From Microbacterium sp. 67-17 (GTDB lineage: Bacteria > Actinomycetota > Actinomycetes > Actinomycetales > Microbacteriaceae), in NCBI RefSeq assembly GCF_001898325.1, contig NZ_MKTR01000034.1, forward strand, positions 124,001 through 188,000: a stretch of 64,000 nucleotides of DNA, read 5' to 3'. The notes under the pieces were generated by a model that saw only the letters and a list, made by a program, of their open reading frames with translations, had not been told where the DNA came from and made no database searches. Made by a program: the position numbers and the translations under genes. Numbering within the stretch: the stretch's first letter is position 1; every line of letters starts with the position of its first letter. Below, one piece after another: positions 38,660 through 47,714 of the stretch.

Positions 38660-38992
38660 CTAGGCCGAGGCGCACGGAACGCACATCGTCGCCGTTGGAA
38701 TGACCTCGAGCCGCGCCGCCGGAATCGGCTGCCCGCACCGGATGCAGCTGCCGTAGGTGCCCGCGTCCACGCGCTCCAGCGCATCGATCACCGCTGCGCG
38801 GTCGCGCACCGCCGCGTCCCGGAGTGCCTCCACGCGCTGCCACTCGCCCGAGAGCGTTGACCCCTCCGGGTCGTGCTCGTCGTCGGCTGTCGCGTCAGCG
38901 CGGTCGGCGCGCAAGGACGCGGCATCTGCGTCGAGCCGCGCGAGCTGATCATCCACGGAGCGCAGGCGCTCGGTCAGCACGGTGCGGTTCAC
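38660..38992 (-). CDS. TraR/DksA family zinc-finger protein
   Basis: 110 residues. An N-terminal coiled coil (residues 5-35) and a C-terminal four-cysteine zinc finger, SCIRCGQPIPAARLEVIP then MCVPCA (CxxC-x17-CxxC). This is the DksA/TraR layout, proteins that bind the RNA polymerase secondary channel. The acidic DxxxA tip needed by true DksA is uncertain here. It is monocistronic and convergent with the amidohydrolase. Confidence 0.88.
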   Translation of the reverse strand: MNRTVLTERLRSVDDQLARLDADAASLRADRADATADDEHDPEGSTLSGEWQRVEALRDAAVRDRAAVIDALERVDAGTYGSCIRCGQPIPAARLEVIPTATMCVPCASA

Positions 38993-39102
38993 GCCCCGAG
39001 GCTACGCCGTGCCCCCGACGTTCGGGTGGGCGTTCGGCCCGAAGCGGCTTTCGCAATCTCGAAGAAACACCCGGATGATAGGCAGGAGTCCGGGAGGTGA
39101 GC

Positions 39103-40278
39103 ATGCGAGAGATCCTCGATTCGGCTGCGGCCTGGGTCGCCGAGGAGCGTCAGTTCGCGCTCGCGGTGCTCGTGTCGGCACAGGCGAGCTCGCCGCGCGA
39201 ACTCGGTGCCGCGATGATCGTGGATGCCGATGGCGTCGTCTTCGGCAACGTCTCGGCAGGCTGCGTCGACGGCGACGTGCACGACCTGTGTCTCCAGGCG
39301 ATCGAGACCGGCGAGTCCACCCGCGTCCGCTATGGCATCTCTGACGAGACCGCGTTCGAGGCCGGCCTGAGCTGCGGCGGCGTCATCGACGTCCTGGTGC
39401 TCCCCGTTCTTCCTGGCACGCCGGCAGCTGCGGCGATCACCGACCTTCACGCCGCCATCCTGCGGCGCGAGCCGTGCGCGCTAGGCATCTTCACGGCCGG
39501 ACCCGGCACCGGTGAGCTTCTGCTTGCCCGCGAGAGCGTGGATGCCGCCGCAGTGACCGATCCCGGCATCCGTGGCGCTCTCGTCGCCGACCTGGCGCGC
39601 CTTCGCACCGATGACCACGCCCTGACCCTTCGGTACGGAACTGACGTCGACCCGCTCGAGGTGCTGGGCGTCCCGTTCCCGCATGCACCACGCCTGATCA
39701 TCATCGGGGCCGTCGAGTTCTCGGTCGCCCTCAGCAGGTTGGGCGCGGCATCCGGATTCGAGGTCAGTGTTTGCGACCCCCGGGATGCCTTCGCCGCCCC
39801 CGCGCGCTTTCCCGACGCGCACGAGGTCGTGCACGAGTGGCCGCACGACTACCTCGCGCGCACACCGATCGACGCGCGCACGGCGATCTGCGTGCTCACC
39901 CACGACCCTCGGTTCGATGTGCCCGCGCTCACGATCGCCCTGCGCAGCCCCGCCGGGTATGTCGGTGCGATGGGCAGCCGCCGCACGCATGATGACCGAG
40001 CTCGCCGTCTGCGCGAGGCCGGGGTGACGGATGCCGAGGCCGAACGCCTGCGCTCCCCGATCGGCCTCGCACTCGGAGGTCGGACCCCTGAGGAGACCGC
40101 GCTGTCGATCCTCGCCGAGATCGTGATGGTGCGCTCGGGTGGACGCGGTGAAGCTCTGCGGGACGCGACCGGGCCAGTGCATCCCGCACTGTCAACACCC
40201 GACGTGCCGAGGTCACAGCCGGGCGCGGAAGAGGGCATCGCCTGCGCACCCGGCGCCGGTACCGTCGTGCCTCGCTGA
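39103..40278 (+). CDS. XdhC/CoxI family protein
   Basis: 391 residues. An N-terminal XdhC_CoxI domain (VSAQASSPRELGAAMIVDADG and GNVSAGCVDGDVHDL) and a C-terminal Rossmann domain (APRLIIIGAVEFSVALSRLGAASGF; VGAMGSRRTHDDRARRL). XdhC proteins bind and sulfurate molybdenum cofactor for xanthine dehydrogenases. No XDH structural gene is in the window. A GGAGG site at 39093-39097 fixes the start at ATG 39103. Its product probably serves a hydroxylase encoded elsewhere. Confidence 0.9.
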   Translation: MREILDSAAAWVAEERQFALAVLVSAQASSPRELGAAMIVDADGVVFGNVSAGCVDGDVHDLCLQAIETGESTRVRYGISDETAFEAGLSCGGVIDVLVLPVLPGTPAAAAITDLHAAILRREPCALGIFTAGPGTGELLLARESVDAAAVTDPGIRGALVADLARLRTDDHALTLRYGTDVDPLEVLGVPFPHAPRLIIIGAVEFSVALSRLGAASGFEVSVCDPRDAFAAPARFPDAHEVVHEWPHDYLARTPIDARTAICVLTHDPRFDVPALTIALRSPAGYVGAMGSRRTHDDRARRLREAGVTDAEAERLRSPIGLALGGRTPEETALSILAEIVMVRSGGRGEALRDATGPVHPALSTPDVPRSQPGAEEGIACAPGAGTVVPR

Positions 40279-40459
40279 GCGCGCTGCCTGCATCACGCAG
40301 CTGTTCGCCGCTTCCGCGCATTCGGTAACGCGGACGAAACAGTCCGGCGAGTGTTCATGAAATCTACATCTCGTACCGTCGGACTCGACGACCCGACGAG
40401 TCCCGTAGTCGTGCGTCACCGAGTGTCCCATTCATCCGCAATCAGGAGACGCAGCAAAC

Positions 40460-41539
40460 ATGACATCTCTTTCCTCCCGAATCGTGCGCCGGTCAGCCAT
40501 GGCCGTCGCAGCCGTCGCCGTGTCGGCGCTTGCACTGAGCGCCTGCGCCAGCGGTGGGTCCACCCCGGCCGAGTCCAGCAGCGGTGACGCTGCAGAGGGC
40601 TTCGGAACGCTTGCCGTTCAGCTCAGCTGGATCAAGAACGAAGAGTTCGCCGGCGACTTCTTCGCCATGGAGAACGGCTACTACACCGATGCAGGCTTCG
40701 ACGAGGTCACCCTCACGCCTGGTCCTTCGACCGGTGCCGCCGAGCTCATCTCGGGCACGGCTGACGTTGCATTCTCCGACGCGGTCTCGATCGGCTCGGT
40801 CGTGGCAGCCGAGGGCGCGCCGCTGAAGATCATCGGCTCGGTTTACCAGAAGAACCCCTTCACGATCCTTTCGCTGGCAGACGGCGGCAACATCACCACG
40901 CCCGAAGACCTCAAGGGCAAGAAGATCGGTGTTCAGGACTCCAACACCGCCCTGTTCAAGGCTCTCCTTGCCGCCAACGGCATCGACGAGTCCGAGCTCG
41001 AGATCGTGCCCGTGCAGTACGACCCGGCGCCGCTGACCAACGGTGAAGTCGATGGCTTCATGGCCTACCTGACCAACGAGTCCATCACCGTCGCCGCAGC
41101 CGGCTTCGAGGTCGCCAACCTGCCGTTCGCCGACAACGGTCTGCCGTTCGTCGCCGAGACGATCACGACGACCGACGACATGATCGCCAACGACCGCGAG
41201 AAGCTCAAGGCGTACCTGGTTGCTGAGATCAAGGGCTGGACCGACGCGGTCAACGACCCCGAAGAGGGTGCTCGCCTGGCTTACGAGATCTACGGAGCCG
41301 ACCTCGACCTGAACCCCGAGAACTCGATCGCCGGTTCGATCGCGCAGTCCGAGGAGCTCGTCGTCTCGGCCGACACCGAGGAGTTCGGCCTCTTCTGGAT
41401 CACCCCGGAGCTGCAGGAAGCGACCATCGCCAGCCTCGCTGGCGCGGGTATCACCCTCACCCCGGCCGACCTGTTCGACCTGTCGCTTCTCGAAGAGGTC
41501 TACGCCGAGAACCCCGACCTGATCGCCTACGCGGGCTGA
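40460..41539 (+). CDS. NMT1/THI5-like ABC substrate-binding lipoprotein
   Basis: 359 residues. Signal peptide with lipobox ALSAC, then a NMT1/THI5-type binding domain: [55 protein letters not shown]. This family binds pyrimidine precursors, sulfonates, nitrate-like or purine ligands. The genes behind it (ATPase, two permeases, two deaminases) make an N-heterocycle the likely ligand. It is the first gene of a seven-gene operon; the 181-bp leader should hold the promoter. Confidence 0.9.
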   Translation: MTSLSSRIVRRSAMAVAAVAVSALALSACASGGSTPAESSSGDAAEGFGTLAVQLSWIKNEEFAGDFFAMENGYYTDAGFDEVTLTPGPSTGAAELISGTADVAFSDAVSIGSVVAAEGAPLKIIGSVYQKNPFTILSLADGGNITTPEDLKGKKIGVQDSNTALFKALLAANGIDESELEIVPVQYDPAPLTNGEVDGFMAYLTNESITVAAAGFEVANLPFADNGLPFVAETITTTDDMIANDREKLKAYLVAEIKGWTDAVNDPEEGARLAYEIYGADLDLNPENSIAGSIAQSEELVVSADTEEFGLFWITPELQEATIASLAGAGITLTPADLFDLSLLEEVYAENPDLIAYAG

Positions 41540-41565
41540 TCAGAAACACGCAAGGAGAATCCATC

Positions 41566-42420
41566 GTGACCGAACCCACCGCATCCGGTTCAGTACTCAC
41601 GACGGGCTCTGCCGAGACCGGTGCCCAGGGCGAGTCCCTGGGCACCGGCCTGCAGATCTCCGGACTGAACAAGGTCTTCACCACCGGAAGAAAGACCGTC
41701 ACGGCGCTGCAAGACGCCAATCTCCACACCGACCAGGGAACCTTCCTCTCCCTCCTCGGACCCTCAGGATGCGGAAAGTCAACGATCCTGCGCATCCTCG
41801 CCGGTCTCGAACAGCCCACCAGCGGAACAACCCGCGTGGACGGGAAGAGCCCGAAGGAACTGCGCAAAGAGAACAAGCTCGGCATCGCCTTCCAGGACTC
41901 AGCACTGCTGCCCTGGCGCAGCGTGCTGTCGAACATCCGTCTTCCCTTCGAGATCGCAGGTGCCTCCGTCGACAAGGCCTACGTCGACGAGATGATCGCC
42001 CTGGTCGGCCTCAAGGGGTTCGAGAAGGCCAAGCCGGCCCAGCTGTCGGGCGGCATGCGCCAGCGCGTGTCGATCGCGCGGTCGCTGATCATGAAGCCCG
42101 AGGTTCTGCTCTTCGATGAGCCGTTCGGCGCCCTCGATGACATGACGAGGCAGAAGCTCAACCTCGAGCTGTTGCGCATCTGGACCGAGAAGCCTGCGAC
42201 GACGCTGCTGGTGACCCACGGTATCTCGGAGGCGATCTTCCTCTCCGACCAGGTCGCGGTCATGAGCCCGCGCCCCGGTCGGGTCAAGGAGGTCATGACC
42301 ATCGACCTCCCGCGTCCGCGCACTCCCGAGATGATGCGCACCCCTGAGTTCCACGCCTACGTCGACCAGGCATCCGAGTTGCTGTTCGGTGCCGGAGGAG
42401 CAGCGGCGGATGACCACTGA
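41566..42420 (+). CDS. ABC importer ATPase
   Basis: 284 residues. Nitrate/sulfonate/taurine/pyrimidine-type ATPase. Walker [10 protein letters not shown], signature LSGGMRQR, Walker [15 protein letters not shown], His switch LVTHGISEA. An N-terminal Thr/Ser/Gly-rich 30-residue extension precedes the domain. Its end overlaps the first permease by 11 bp. Confidence 0.95.
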   Translation: MTEPTASGSVLTTGSAETGAQGESLGTGLQISGLNKVFTTGRKTVTALQDANLHTDQGTFLSLLGPSGCGKSTILRILAGLEQPTSGTTRVDGKSPKELRKENKLGIAFQDSALLPWRSVLSNIRLPFEIAGASVDKAYVDEMIALVGLKGFEKAKPAQLSGGMRQRVSIARSLIMKPEVLLFDEPFGALDDMTRQKLNLELLRIWTEKPATTLLVTHGISEAIFLSDQVAVMSPRPGRVKEVMTIDLPRPRTPEMMRTPEFHAYVDQASELLFGAGGAAADDH

Positions 42421-43243
42421 GAACCCCACGCGCGGGCGCGCGATCGAGTGGGAGGACTTCCGTCTTCCCCCATGGGTGATCGGTGTCATCGGTGGCATCG
42501 GCATCATCCTGCTGTGGTGGATCCTTGCCGCCACCGTCTTCTCGAACGTCGGGCCCTCCGGCGCCAGCGCCATTCCCACGCCGTTCCAGGTCATCCAGAT
42601 CATGATCGAGACGGGGCCGCAGTACTACCTCAACAACTTCGCGGTGACCCTCGCCGAGGCCGGCATCGGCTACCTCTGGGGCAACGGACTGGCCCTGCTG
42701 CTGTCGGCGTTCGTGCTTCTCGTGCCGCGGCTCGAGGGCGTCGCTATGCAGCTCGCGATCCTCACGTACTGCATCCCGATCGTCGCGATCGGCATGCTCG
42801 CGGTCATCGTCATCACTCCTCCCAAGGTCGGTGAGCCCAGTGGCACAGCGATCCTGCTCGCTGCGCTGTCGGTGTTCTTCACGACGGTCGTCGGCGCACT
42901 TCTCGGCCTGAAGTCGGCCGACAAGTCGAGCCTCGACCTTGTCACGGTCTATGGCGGATCGAAGTTCACCCAACTCGTGAAAGTGCGGCTGATCGCGGCG
43001 CTCCCGGCCACGCTCAGCGCGCTGCAGATCGCGGTGCCCGCCGCCTTCCTCGGCGCCGTGCTCGGTGAGTTCTTCGGCAAGATCGAGGTCGGCGTGGGTC
43101 TCGCGATGATCCTCGCCCAGCAGGCCTCGAACGGACCGCAGGTGTGGGCGCTGGCGCTTCTCAGCGGCGGCGTCGCGCTTCTCGGGTTCGCGCTCGTCGG
43201 GTGGATCGCCAAGGCGATCGCCCCCTGGTCGAAGGGACGTTGA
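42410..43243 (+). CDS. ABC importer permease 1
   Basis: 277 residues, six transmembrane helices. The EAA-like cytoplasmic loop is [31 protein letters not shown] 42410 is used because GGAGGAG lies at 42394-42400, and it overlaps the ATPase stop. It forms the membrane channel with the next gene product, probably as a heterodimer. Confidence 0.92.
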   Translation: MTTENPTRGRAIEWEDFRLPPWVIGVIGGIGIILLWWILAATVFSNVGPSGASAIPTPFQVIQIMIETGPQYYLNNFAVTLAEAGIGYLWGNGLALLLSAFVLLVPRLEGVAMQLAILTYCIPIVAIGMLAVIVITPPKVGEPSGTAILLAALSVFFTTVVGALLGLKSADKSSLDLVTVYGGSKFTQLVKVRLIAALPATLSALQIAVPAAFLGAVLGEFFGKIEVGVGLAMILAQQASNGPQVWALALLSGGVALLGFALVGWIAKAIAPWSKGR

Positions 43244-43245
43244 CG

Positions 43246-44127
43246 ATGGCGCAGATCACACTCACCGGGGCTACCGACGTCCAGGCTGAAGCGGCGAAGC
43301 TCAACGCCAAGCTGCGCGCCCAGTCCACCCGCGCGGTACTGCGTGCACTGGGCTGGTCGACGCTCACTTTCGCTCTGACGATCGTCGCCGTTCTGGTGAT
43401 CTGGGTTGGGCTCCTCTGGGCACTCCAGCTCTCGCCGCTGATCGCCAAGGGCCCGGTCGATGTCTGGAACTACCTCTTCACCGTGCCGGCAGCCGAAGCC
43501 AACCGGGCGATGCTCATGGGCAACCTCGCGGTCACCCTCGGGGATGCCGCGATCGGGTTCGTTGCGGGCCTCGTCGTCGCCCTCGTGGCGGCCGTCGCGT
43601 TCGAACTCAACAAAGGCATCGAGCACGCTCTGATGCCAGTCGCGATGCTTCTGCGGTCTGTGCCACTGATCGCGATGGCACCGGTCATCATCCTGATCTT
43701 CGGACGTGACTTCTGGACGGTGGCCGTCATCGGTGGCATCGTCGTGCTCTTCCCGGCTCTCGTGAACATCTCATTCGGTCTCAAATCCGCGCCGCCGATG
43801 ATGAATGACCTCGTGGATGTCTACGGCGGGGGAGCATTCACGAAGCTCCGCAAGGTCGCCTTCCCCTCTTCGCTTCCCGCCTTCTTCGCCGCCGTCCGCA
43901 TTTCGGTTCCCGGCGCCATCACCGGAGCGCTGCTTGCCGAATGGCTCGCGGTCGGCGGCGGGATCGGCGGATCGATCGGCGGATTCATCCCGCAGGCGCA
44001 GTTCGCAGCGTTGTGGGCATCCGTCGTGGCGGTCACCGCCGCATCGCTCGTGCTCTACAACCTCATCCAGATCGTCGAGGATGTCGTGCTGGCACGCATG
44101 GCGATGCACCCGCAGAAGGGCATCTGA
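43246..44127 (+). CDS. ABC importer permease 2
   Basis: 293 residues, six helices after a 30-residue cytoplasmic N-terminus. The EAA loop is DVYGGGAFTKLRKVAFPSSLPAFFAAV. It starts 2 bp after permease 1. Two different permeases suggest a heterodimeric channel, as in purine/pyrimidine-type importers. Confidence 0.92.
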   Translation: MAQITLTGATDVQAEAAKLNAKLRAQSTRAVLRALGWSTLTFALTIVAVLVIWVGLLWALQLSPLIAKGPVDVWNYLFTVPAAEANRAMLMGNLAVTLGDAAIGFVAGLVVALVAAVAFELNKGIEHALMPVAMLLRSVPLIAMAPVIILIFGRDFWTVAVIGGIVVLFPALVNISFGLKSAPPMMNDLVDVYGGGAFTKLRKVAFPSSLPAFFAAVRISVPGAITGALLAEWLAVGGGIGGSIGGFIPQAQFAALWASVVAVTAASLVLYNLIQIVEDVVLARMAMHPQKGI

Positions 44128-44134
44128 GCGCATC

Positions 44135-45169
44135 ATGGCACCACCCGAGCTGGCGAGCTTTGCCCGCGGGCTTCCGAAGGCCGAGCTGCACCTTCATCTG
44201 GAGGGGACGCTCGAGCCGGAGATGATGTTCGCGCTCGCGAAGCGCAACGGCCTGACCCTGCCCTATAGCGATGTCGCAGCCGTGAAGGCTGCGTATGACT
44301 TCACCGATCTCACGAGCTTTCTCGCGGTGTACTACCCCGCGATGGGTGTGCTGCAGACCGCTGACGACTTCCATGACCTCGCCTGGGCGTATCTGCTGAA
44401 AGCGCAGGAGCAAGGCGTTGTGCACGCCGAACTGTTCTTCGATCCGCAGGCGCACACCGGTAGAGGCATCCCGTTCGGGACGGTGATCGGTGGCTATCGG
44501 CGAGCGATCGTGCGCGCTCAGGCTGAGCTCGGCATTTCGGCGGAGCTGATCCTGTGCTTCCTGCGCGATCTCTCGGCCGAGCACGCGATGTCGACACTGC
44601 TCGAAGCACTGCCGTATCGGCACTGGATCGTCGGCGTGGGCCTCGACTCTGACGAGCGCGACAACCCGCCCGCGAAGTTCGCGGCAGTGTTCGAGCGGGC
44701 ACGGGCCGAAGGGTTCCTCGTCACGATGCACTGCGACATCGACCAGCCCGGGTCTATCGAGCACATCCGACAAGCGCTGGAGTTCGGCGTCGACCGCATC
44801 GACCACGGCACCAACATCGTCGAAGACCCCGCGCTCGTCGCGACAGTGCTCGAGCGCGGCATCGGCCTCACCTGCTGCCCGGTATCGAACTCCTTCGTCA
44901 CCGAGCAGATGAAGTCCGATGAGATCGTCTCGCTGCTTCGCGCCGGTGTGCGAGTGACCATCAACTCCGACGACCCCGCCTACTTCGGCGGTTACGTCGG
45001 TGACAACTACGTCGCGCTTGCAGATCAGGCAGGGCTTTCGGCATCCGATCTCGTGGAGCTCGCCCGCAACTCGTTCCACGCCTCGTGGCTCACTCCCGCG
45101 CGCCGGTCCGCCTACCTCGCACGGATCGATGAGTACGCGAGTGCGGCCGGGGTACGCTCAGCCGCATGA
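44135..45169 (+). CDS. Adenosine deaminase-like enzyme with atypical HCD motif
   Basis: 344 residues of the adenosine/adenine deaminase branch. HxH is KAELHLHLEGTLEP; the downstream IDHGTNIVEDP and NSDDPAYF (metal Asp) are normal. The usual HAGE motif, whose Glu is the catalytic acid/base, reads TMHCDIDQPGS, so Glu is missing at the expected place and Asp is one residue earlier. This suggests a distinct substrate or mechanism. It starts 7 bp after permease 2 and overlaps the next gene by 4 bp, so it should process the imported compound. Confidence 0.85.
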   Translation: MAPPELASFARGLPKAELHLHLEGTLEPEMMFALAKRNGLTLPYSDVAAVKAAYDFTDLTSFLAVYYPAMGVLQTADDFHDLAWAYLLKAQEQGVVHAELFFDPQAHTGRGIPFGTVIGGYRRAIVRAQAELGISAELILCFLRDLSAEHAMSTLLEALPYRHWIVGVGLDSDERDNPPAKFAAVFERARAEGFLVTMHCDIDQPGSIEHIRQALEFGVDRIDHGTNIVEDPALVATVLERGIGLTCCPVSNSFVTEQMKSDEIVSLLRAGVRVTINSDDPAYFGGYVGDNYVALADQAGLSASDLVELARNSFHASWLTPARRSAYLARIDEYASAAGVRSAA

Positions 45170-45783
45170 GCATGCCCGACGGTCTCGACGAGCGTGCAGC
45201 AGGCGCTCGTCTGGGAAGCCACATCCGGATGCTGCGCAAGACCCGCGGCCTGACCCTCGTGCAACTGGCCGAGCGCACCGAACTCTCGCATCCGTTCCTC
45301 AGCCAGCTCGAGCGCGGGCTCGCCCAGCCGAGCCTGGGGTCGCTGCGACGAATCGCGGTTGCGCTGGAGACGAGCCCGATCGAGCTGATCGCTGCGGCAG
45401 ACGCACCAGACGAGTCGGGTTCGTTCGTCGAGGTGAGCCGCCCCGGCGAGGGGGAGATCCCCGAGGGCTTCGCATCGGGGACGGCGCGGATGCTGGCGCA
45501 ACGCGCGCGCACGTTCCATCCGATGGAGGTCGTCTCTGACAGCCTGGAGCCGGGCGAGCGATTCATCCACGCCGAAGACGAGTTCCTCTACGTGATCGAA
45601 GGCCACGTGCGCATCGAACTCGGCGACCAGACGTGCGATCTCGACCCGGGGGCATCGGTCTACTACACCGGCGGCACCACGCACCGGTGGTGGTCAGCCG
45701 ACGGAGAGCCCTATCGACTGCTCGTCGTGAAGCAAGTTCCGGGGCGCGCCGCGCCTCGCACGTCCGGAGAGGGGCCCGCGTGA
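45166..45783 (+). CDS. XRE-cupin transcriptional regulator
   Basis: 205 residues: an XRE helix-turn-helix (LGSHIRMLRKTRGLTLVQLAERTELSHPFLSQLERGLAQPSLGSLRRIA) and a C-terminal cupin sensor (EPGERFIHAEDEFLYVIEGHVRIELGDQT). Such fusions sense small ligands and often control neighbouring amine/purine catabolism. It overlaps both flanking deaminase genes (ATGA at 45166, GTGA at 45780), so it is made with the operon and probably controls it. Confidence 0.93.
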   Translation: MSMPDGLDERAAGARLGSHIRMLRKTRGLTLVQLAERTELSHPFLSQLERGLAQPSLGSLRRIAVALETSPIELIAAADAPDESGSFVEVSRPGEGEIPEGFASGTARMLAQRARTFHPMEVVSDSLEPGERFIHAEDEFLYVIEGHVRIELGDQTCDLDPGASVYYTGGTTHRWWSADGEPYRLLVVKQVPGRAAPRTSGEGPA

Positions 45784-46829
45784 TCTCGTACGCCGACTAC
45801 CTGCGCCTGTTACCGAAGACCGAGTTGCACTGCCACTTCGCGTCGACGATGAGCGCCGAGCTGTTCATCGAACTGGCGGCGAAGCACAGTGTCGAGCTGC
45901 CGACGACGGACCCCGACACGCTGTTCGACTTCGCCGACCTGGTGGACTTTCTCGTTGCATTCCGATTCGCGCATGATGTGCTGCGTGATCCCGAGGACTT
46001 TGAGCGCGTCGCCTATGACGGGGTTGCGTCAGCCGTCGCCGATGGGAATTTGCGCTACCGCGAGTACTACGTGAACCCCCAGTACTTCGCCGATCGCGGC
46101 CTCAGCTATGCCGAGGTGATCGACCCGATCATCGCGGGGCTGGCGCGCGCCGAGAAAGACTTCGGCGTCGGGTTCCGCATCGTCGTCGCCATCAATCGGC
46201 GCGCTGACGCGGCATCCGCTGTCGACCTGGTGCGCGAGATGATCGCGCATCCCCGGCCCGAGGTGGTCGGGCTCGGGCAAGACGATCTGACCCCCGAGAA
46301 CACGGAAGACCCAGGACGATTCGTCGCGGCGTACGCGCTGGCACGCGAGCACGGCTTTCTCTTGACGGCGCACGTCGGCGAGACCGATCACGCAACTCCG
46401 GATGCCGTCCGCGTCGCGATCGATGATCTCGGCTGCGACCGCCTCGACCACGGCTACCGCATCGTCGACGACCCGGCAATCGTGGCCCTCGCCCGGGAGC
46501 GGGGCATCGGCTTCGCGGCGACGCCCCTGTCGACGACGATCTGCTCGGGGTGGACGATCGATGAGTCTCACCGCATCCGTCGCATGATCGATGCCGGGCT
46601 CGCGGTGAACGTCTCGACCGACGACGCGATGTTCTTTCGCACCGACATCGGCCGCGAGTACACCGAGGGCCTGCGCCTCATGGGCGTGACCCCCGACGAG
46701 GCCAAACAGATCGCCCTCAACGGCATCGACGCGGCGTTCTGCGATGAGGTGCAGAAGGAGCGGCTGCGCGCAGAGTTCCGGGGAGCCTTCCGCGCGCTGG
46801 ATGCCGTGCTGGACACGGCTACCGCCTAG
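45780..46829 (+). CDS. Adenosine deaminase family enzyme, canonical motifs
   Basis: 349 residues from GTG 45780. HxH is KTELHCHFAST, HAGE-equivalent is TAHVGETDHATPD (catalytic Glu present), then LDHGYRIVDDP and VSTDDAMFF (Asp). It is a paralogue of the deaminase two genes upstream, and unlike that one keeps the catalytic Glu. Substrate could be adenosine, adenine or a related aminated heterocycle. It ends the operon, just before a repeat pair. Confidence 0.9.
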   Translation: MISYADYLRLLPKTELHCHFASTMSAELFIELAAKHSVELPTTDPDTLFDFADLVDFLVAFRFAHDVLRDPEDFERVAYDGVASAVADGNLRYREYYVNPQYFADRGLSYAEVIDPIIAGLARAEKDFGVGFRIVVAINRRADAASAVDLVREMIAHPRPEVVGLGQDDLTPENTEDPGRFVAAYALAREHGFLLTAHVGETDHATPDAVRVAIDDLGCDRLDHGYRIVDDPAIVALARERGIGFAATPLSTTICSGWTIDESHRIRRMIDAGLAVNVSTDDAMFFRTDIGREYTEGLRLMGVTPDEAKQIALNGIDAAFCDEVQKERLRAEFRGAFRALDAVLDTATA

Positions 46830-46860
46830 CATCCGTTGCCCTGCGAACCCGCGCCTTCAT

Positions 46861-46993
46861 TTCGGTCGCGCCGTATTGCGGGTGGCTGGCGTGTCGAGTG
46901 TCATGAAGGCGCGACTGATCTGAGGGTGCTTCATTTCGGTCGCGCCGTATTGCGGGTGGCTGGCGTGTCGAGTGACATGGAGGCGCGACTGAA
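46861..46993. repeat. Family 1 59-bp inverted repeats, 2 copies
   Basis: Copies at 46861-46919 and 46935-46993, 15 bp apart, between the convergent deaminase and LysE genes. They differ at a few positions; the first ends GACTGAT, the second GACTGAA. Both are preceded by CTTCAT, so the duplication included a little flanking sequence. Start TTCGGTCGCGCCGTAT, then TGCGGGT. Confidence 0.88.
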
Positions 46994-47016
46994 CGCGGAT
47001 GCCGACCCTGTCGCGG

Positions 47017-47649
47017 TCAGGACTTCGAACCGGTGAGCGCGAGCGCGCCGCCGAGGCCGATCATCATCACGCCGCCGGTCGCGGAGAGCGTCGAGATGCG
47101 CCGGGGCGAGCGAGCGAACCATGCGCGTGCGGTGCCCGCGGCAAGCGCCCAGATGCTGTCGGATGCCAGCGCCAGCGCCTCGAAGACGAGTCCGAGCAGC
47201 AGGAGTTGCACCCACACCGGGCCCGTCGCCGGGTCGACGAATTGCGGGAGCACTGCGACGAAGAAGGCGATCGTCTTCGGGTTGGTGAGCCCGACGATGA
47301 AGCCTTCGGCCAGGAGCGTGCGGGTGCGTGCGGGGCGCTGCTGGATGCCGGGGATATGGGCATGACGGTGGCGGATCGCCTGGATGCCGAGGTAGACGAG
47401 GTAGAGCGCACCGACGATCTTGATCACGGTGAACGCGACGACCGACGACGCGACGATCGCCCCCACCCCGAACGCGACAGCGATGATCGCGGGGATCGTG
47501 CCGAGCGCGTTGCCGACGACGCTGAGCACACCGGCGCGGCGGCCGAGAGCGATGGCGCGTCCGATGACGAACAGCACGCTCGGCCCGGGGATCACGATGA
47601 TCACCAATGACGTCAGCATGAACGTCAGCAGGTTCTCGATCGGGATCAT
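47017..47649 (-). CDS. LysE family exporter
   Basis: 210 residues with six hydrophobic helices. LysE/RhtB features: N-terminal ENLLTFMLTSLVIIVIPGPSVLFV and GFIVGLTNPKTIAFFVAVLPQFV. Members export amino acids such as lysine, arginine, threonine or homoserine. Substrate not determinable. It is monocistronic. Confidence 0.9.
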   Translation of the reverse strand: MIPIENLLTFMLTSLVIIVIPGPSVLFVIGRAIALGRRAGVLSVVGNALGTIPAIIAVAFGVGAIVASSVVAFTVIKIVGALYLVYLGIQAIRHRHAHIPGIQQRPARTRTLLAEGFIVGLTNPKTIAFFVAVLPQFVDPATGPVWVQLLLLGLVFEALALASDSIWALAAGTARAWFARSPRRISTLSATGGVMMIGLGGALALTGSKS

Positions 47650-47714
47650 GTACGAACGCTATCGCGCCGGTGTTTCGTGCGGAGTACGCCCGCGTGGACG
47701 AGGTGGGTCACACC

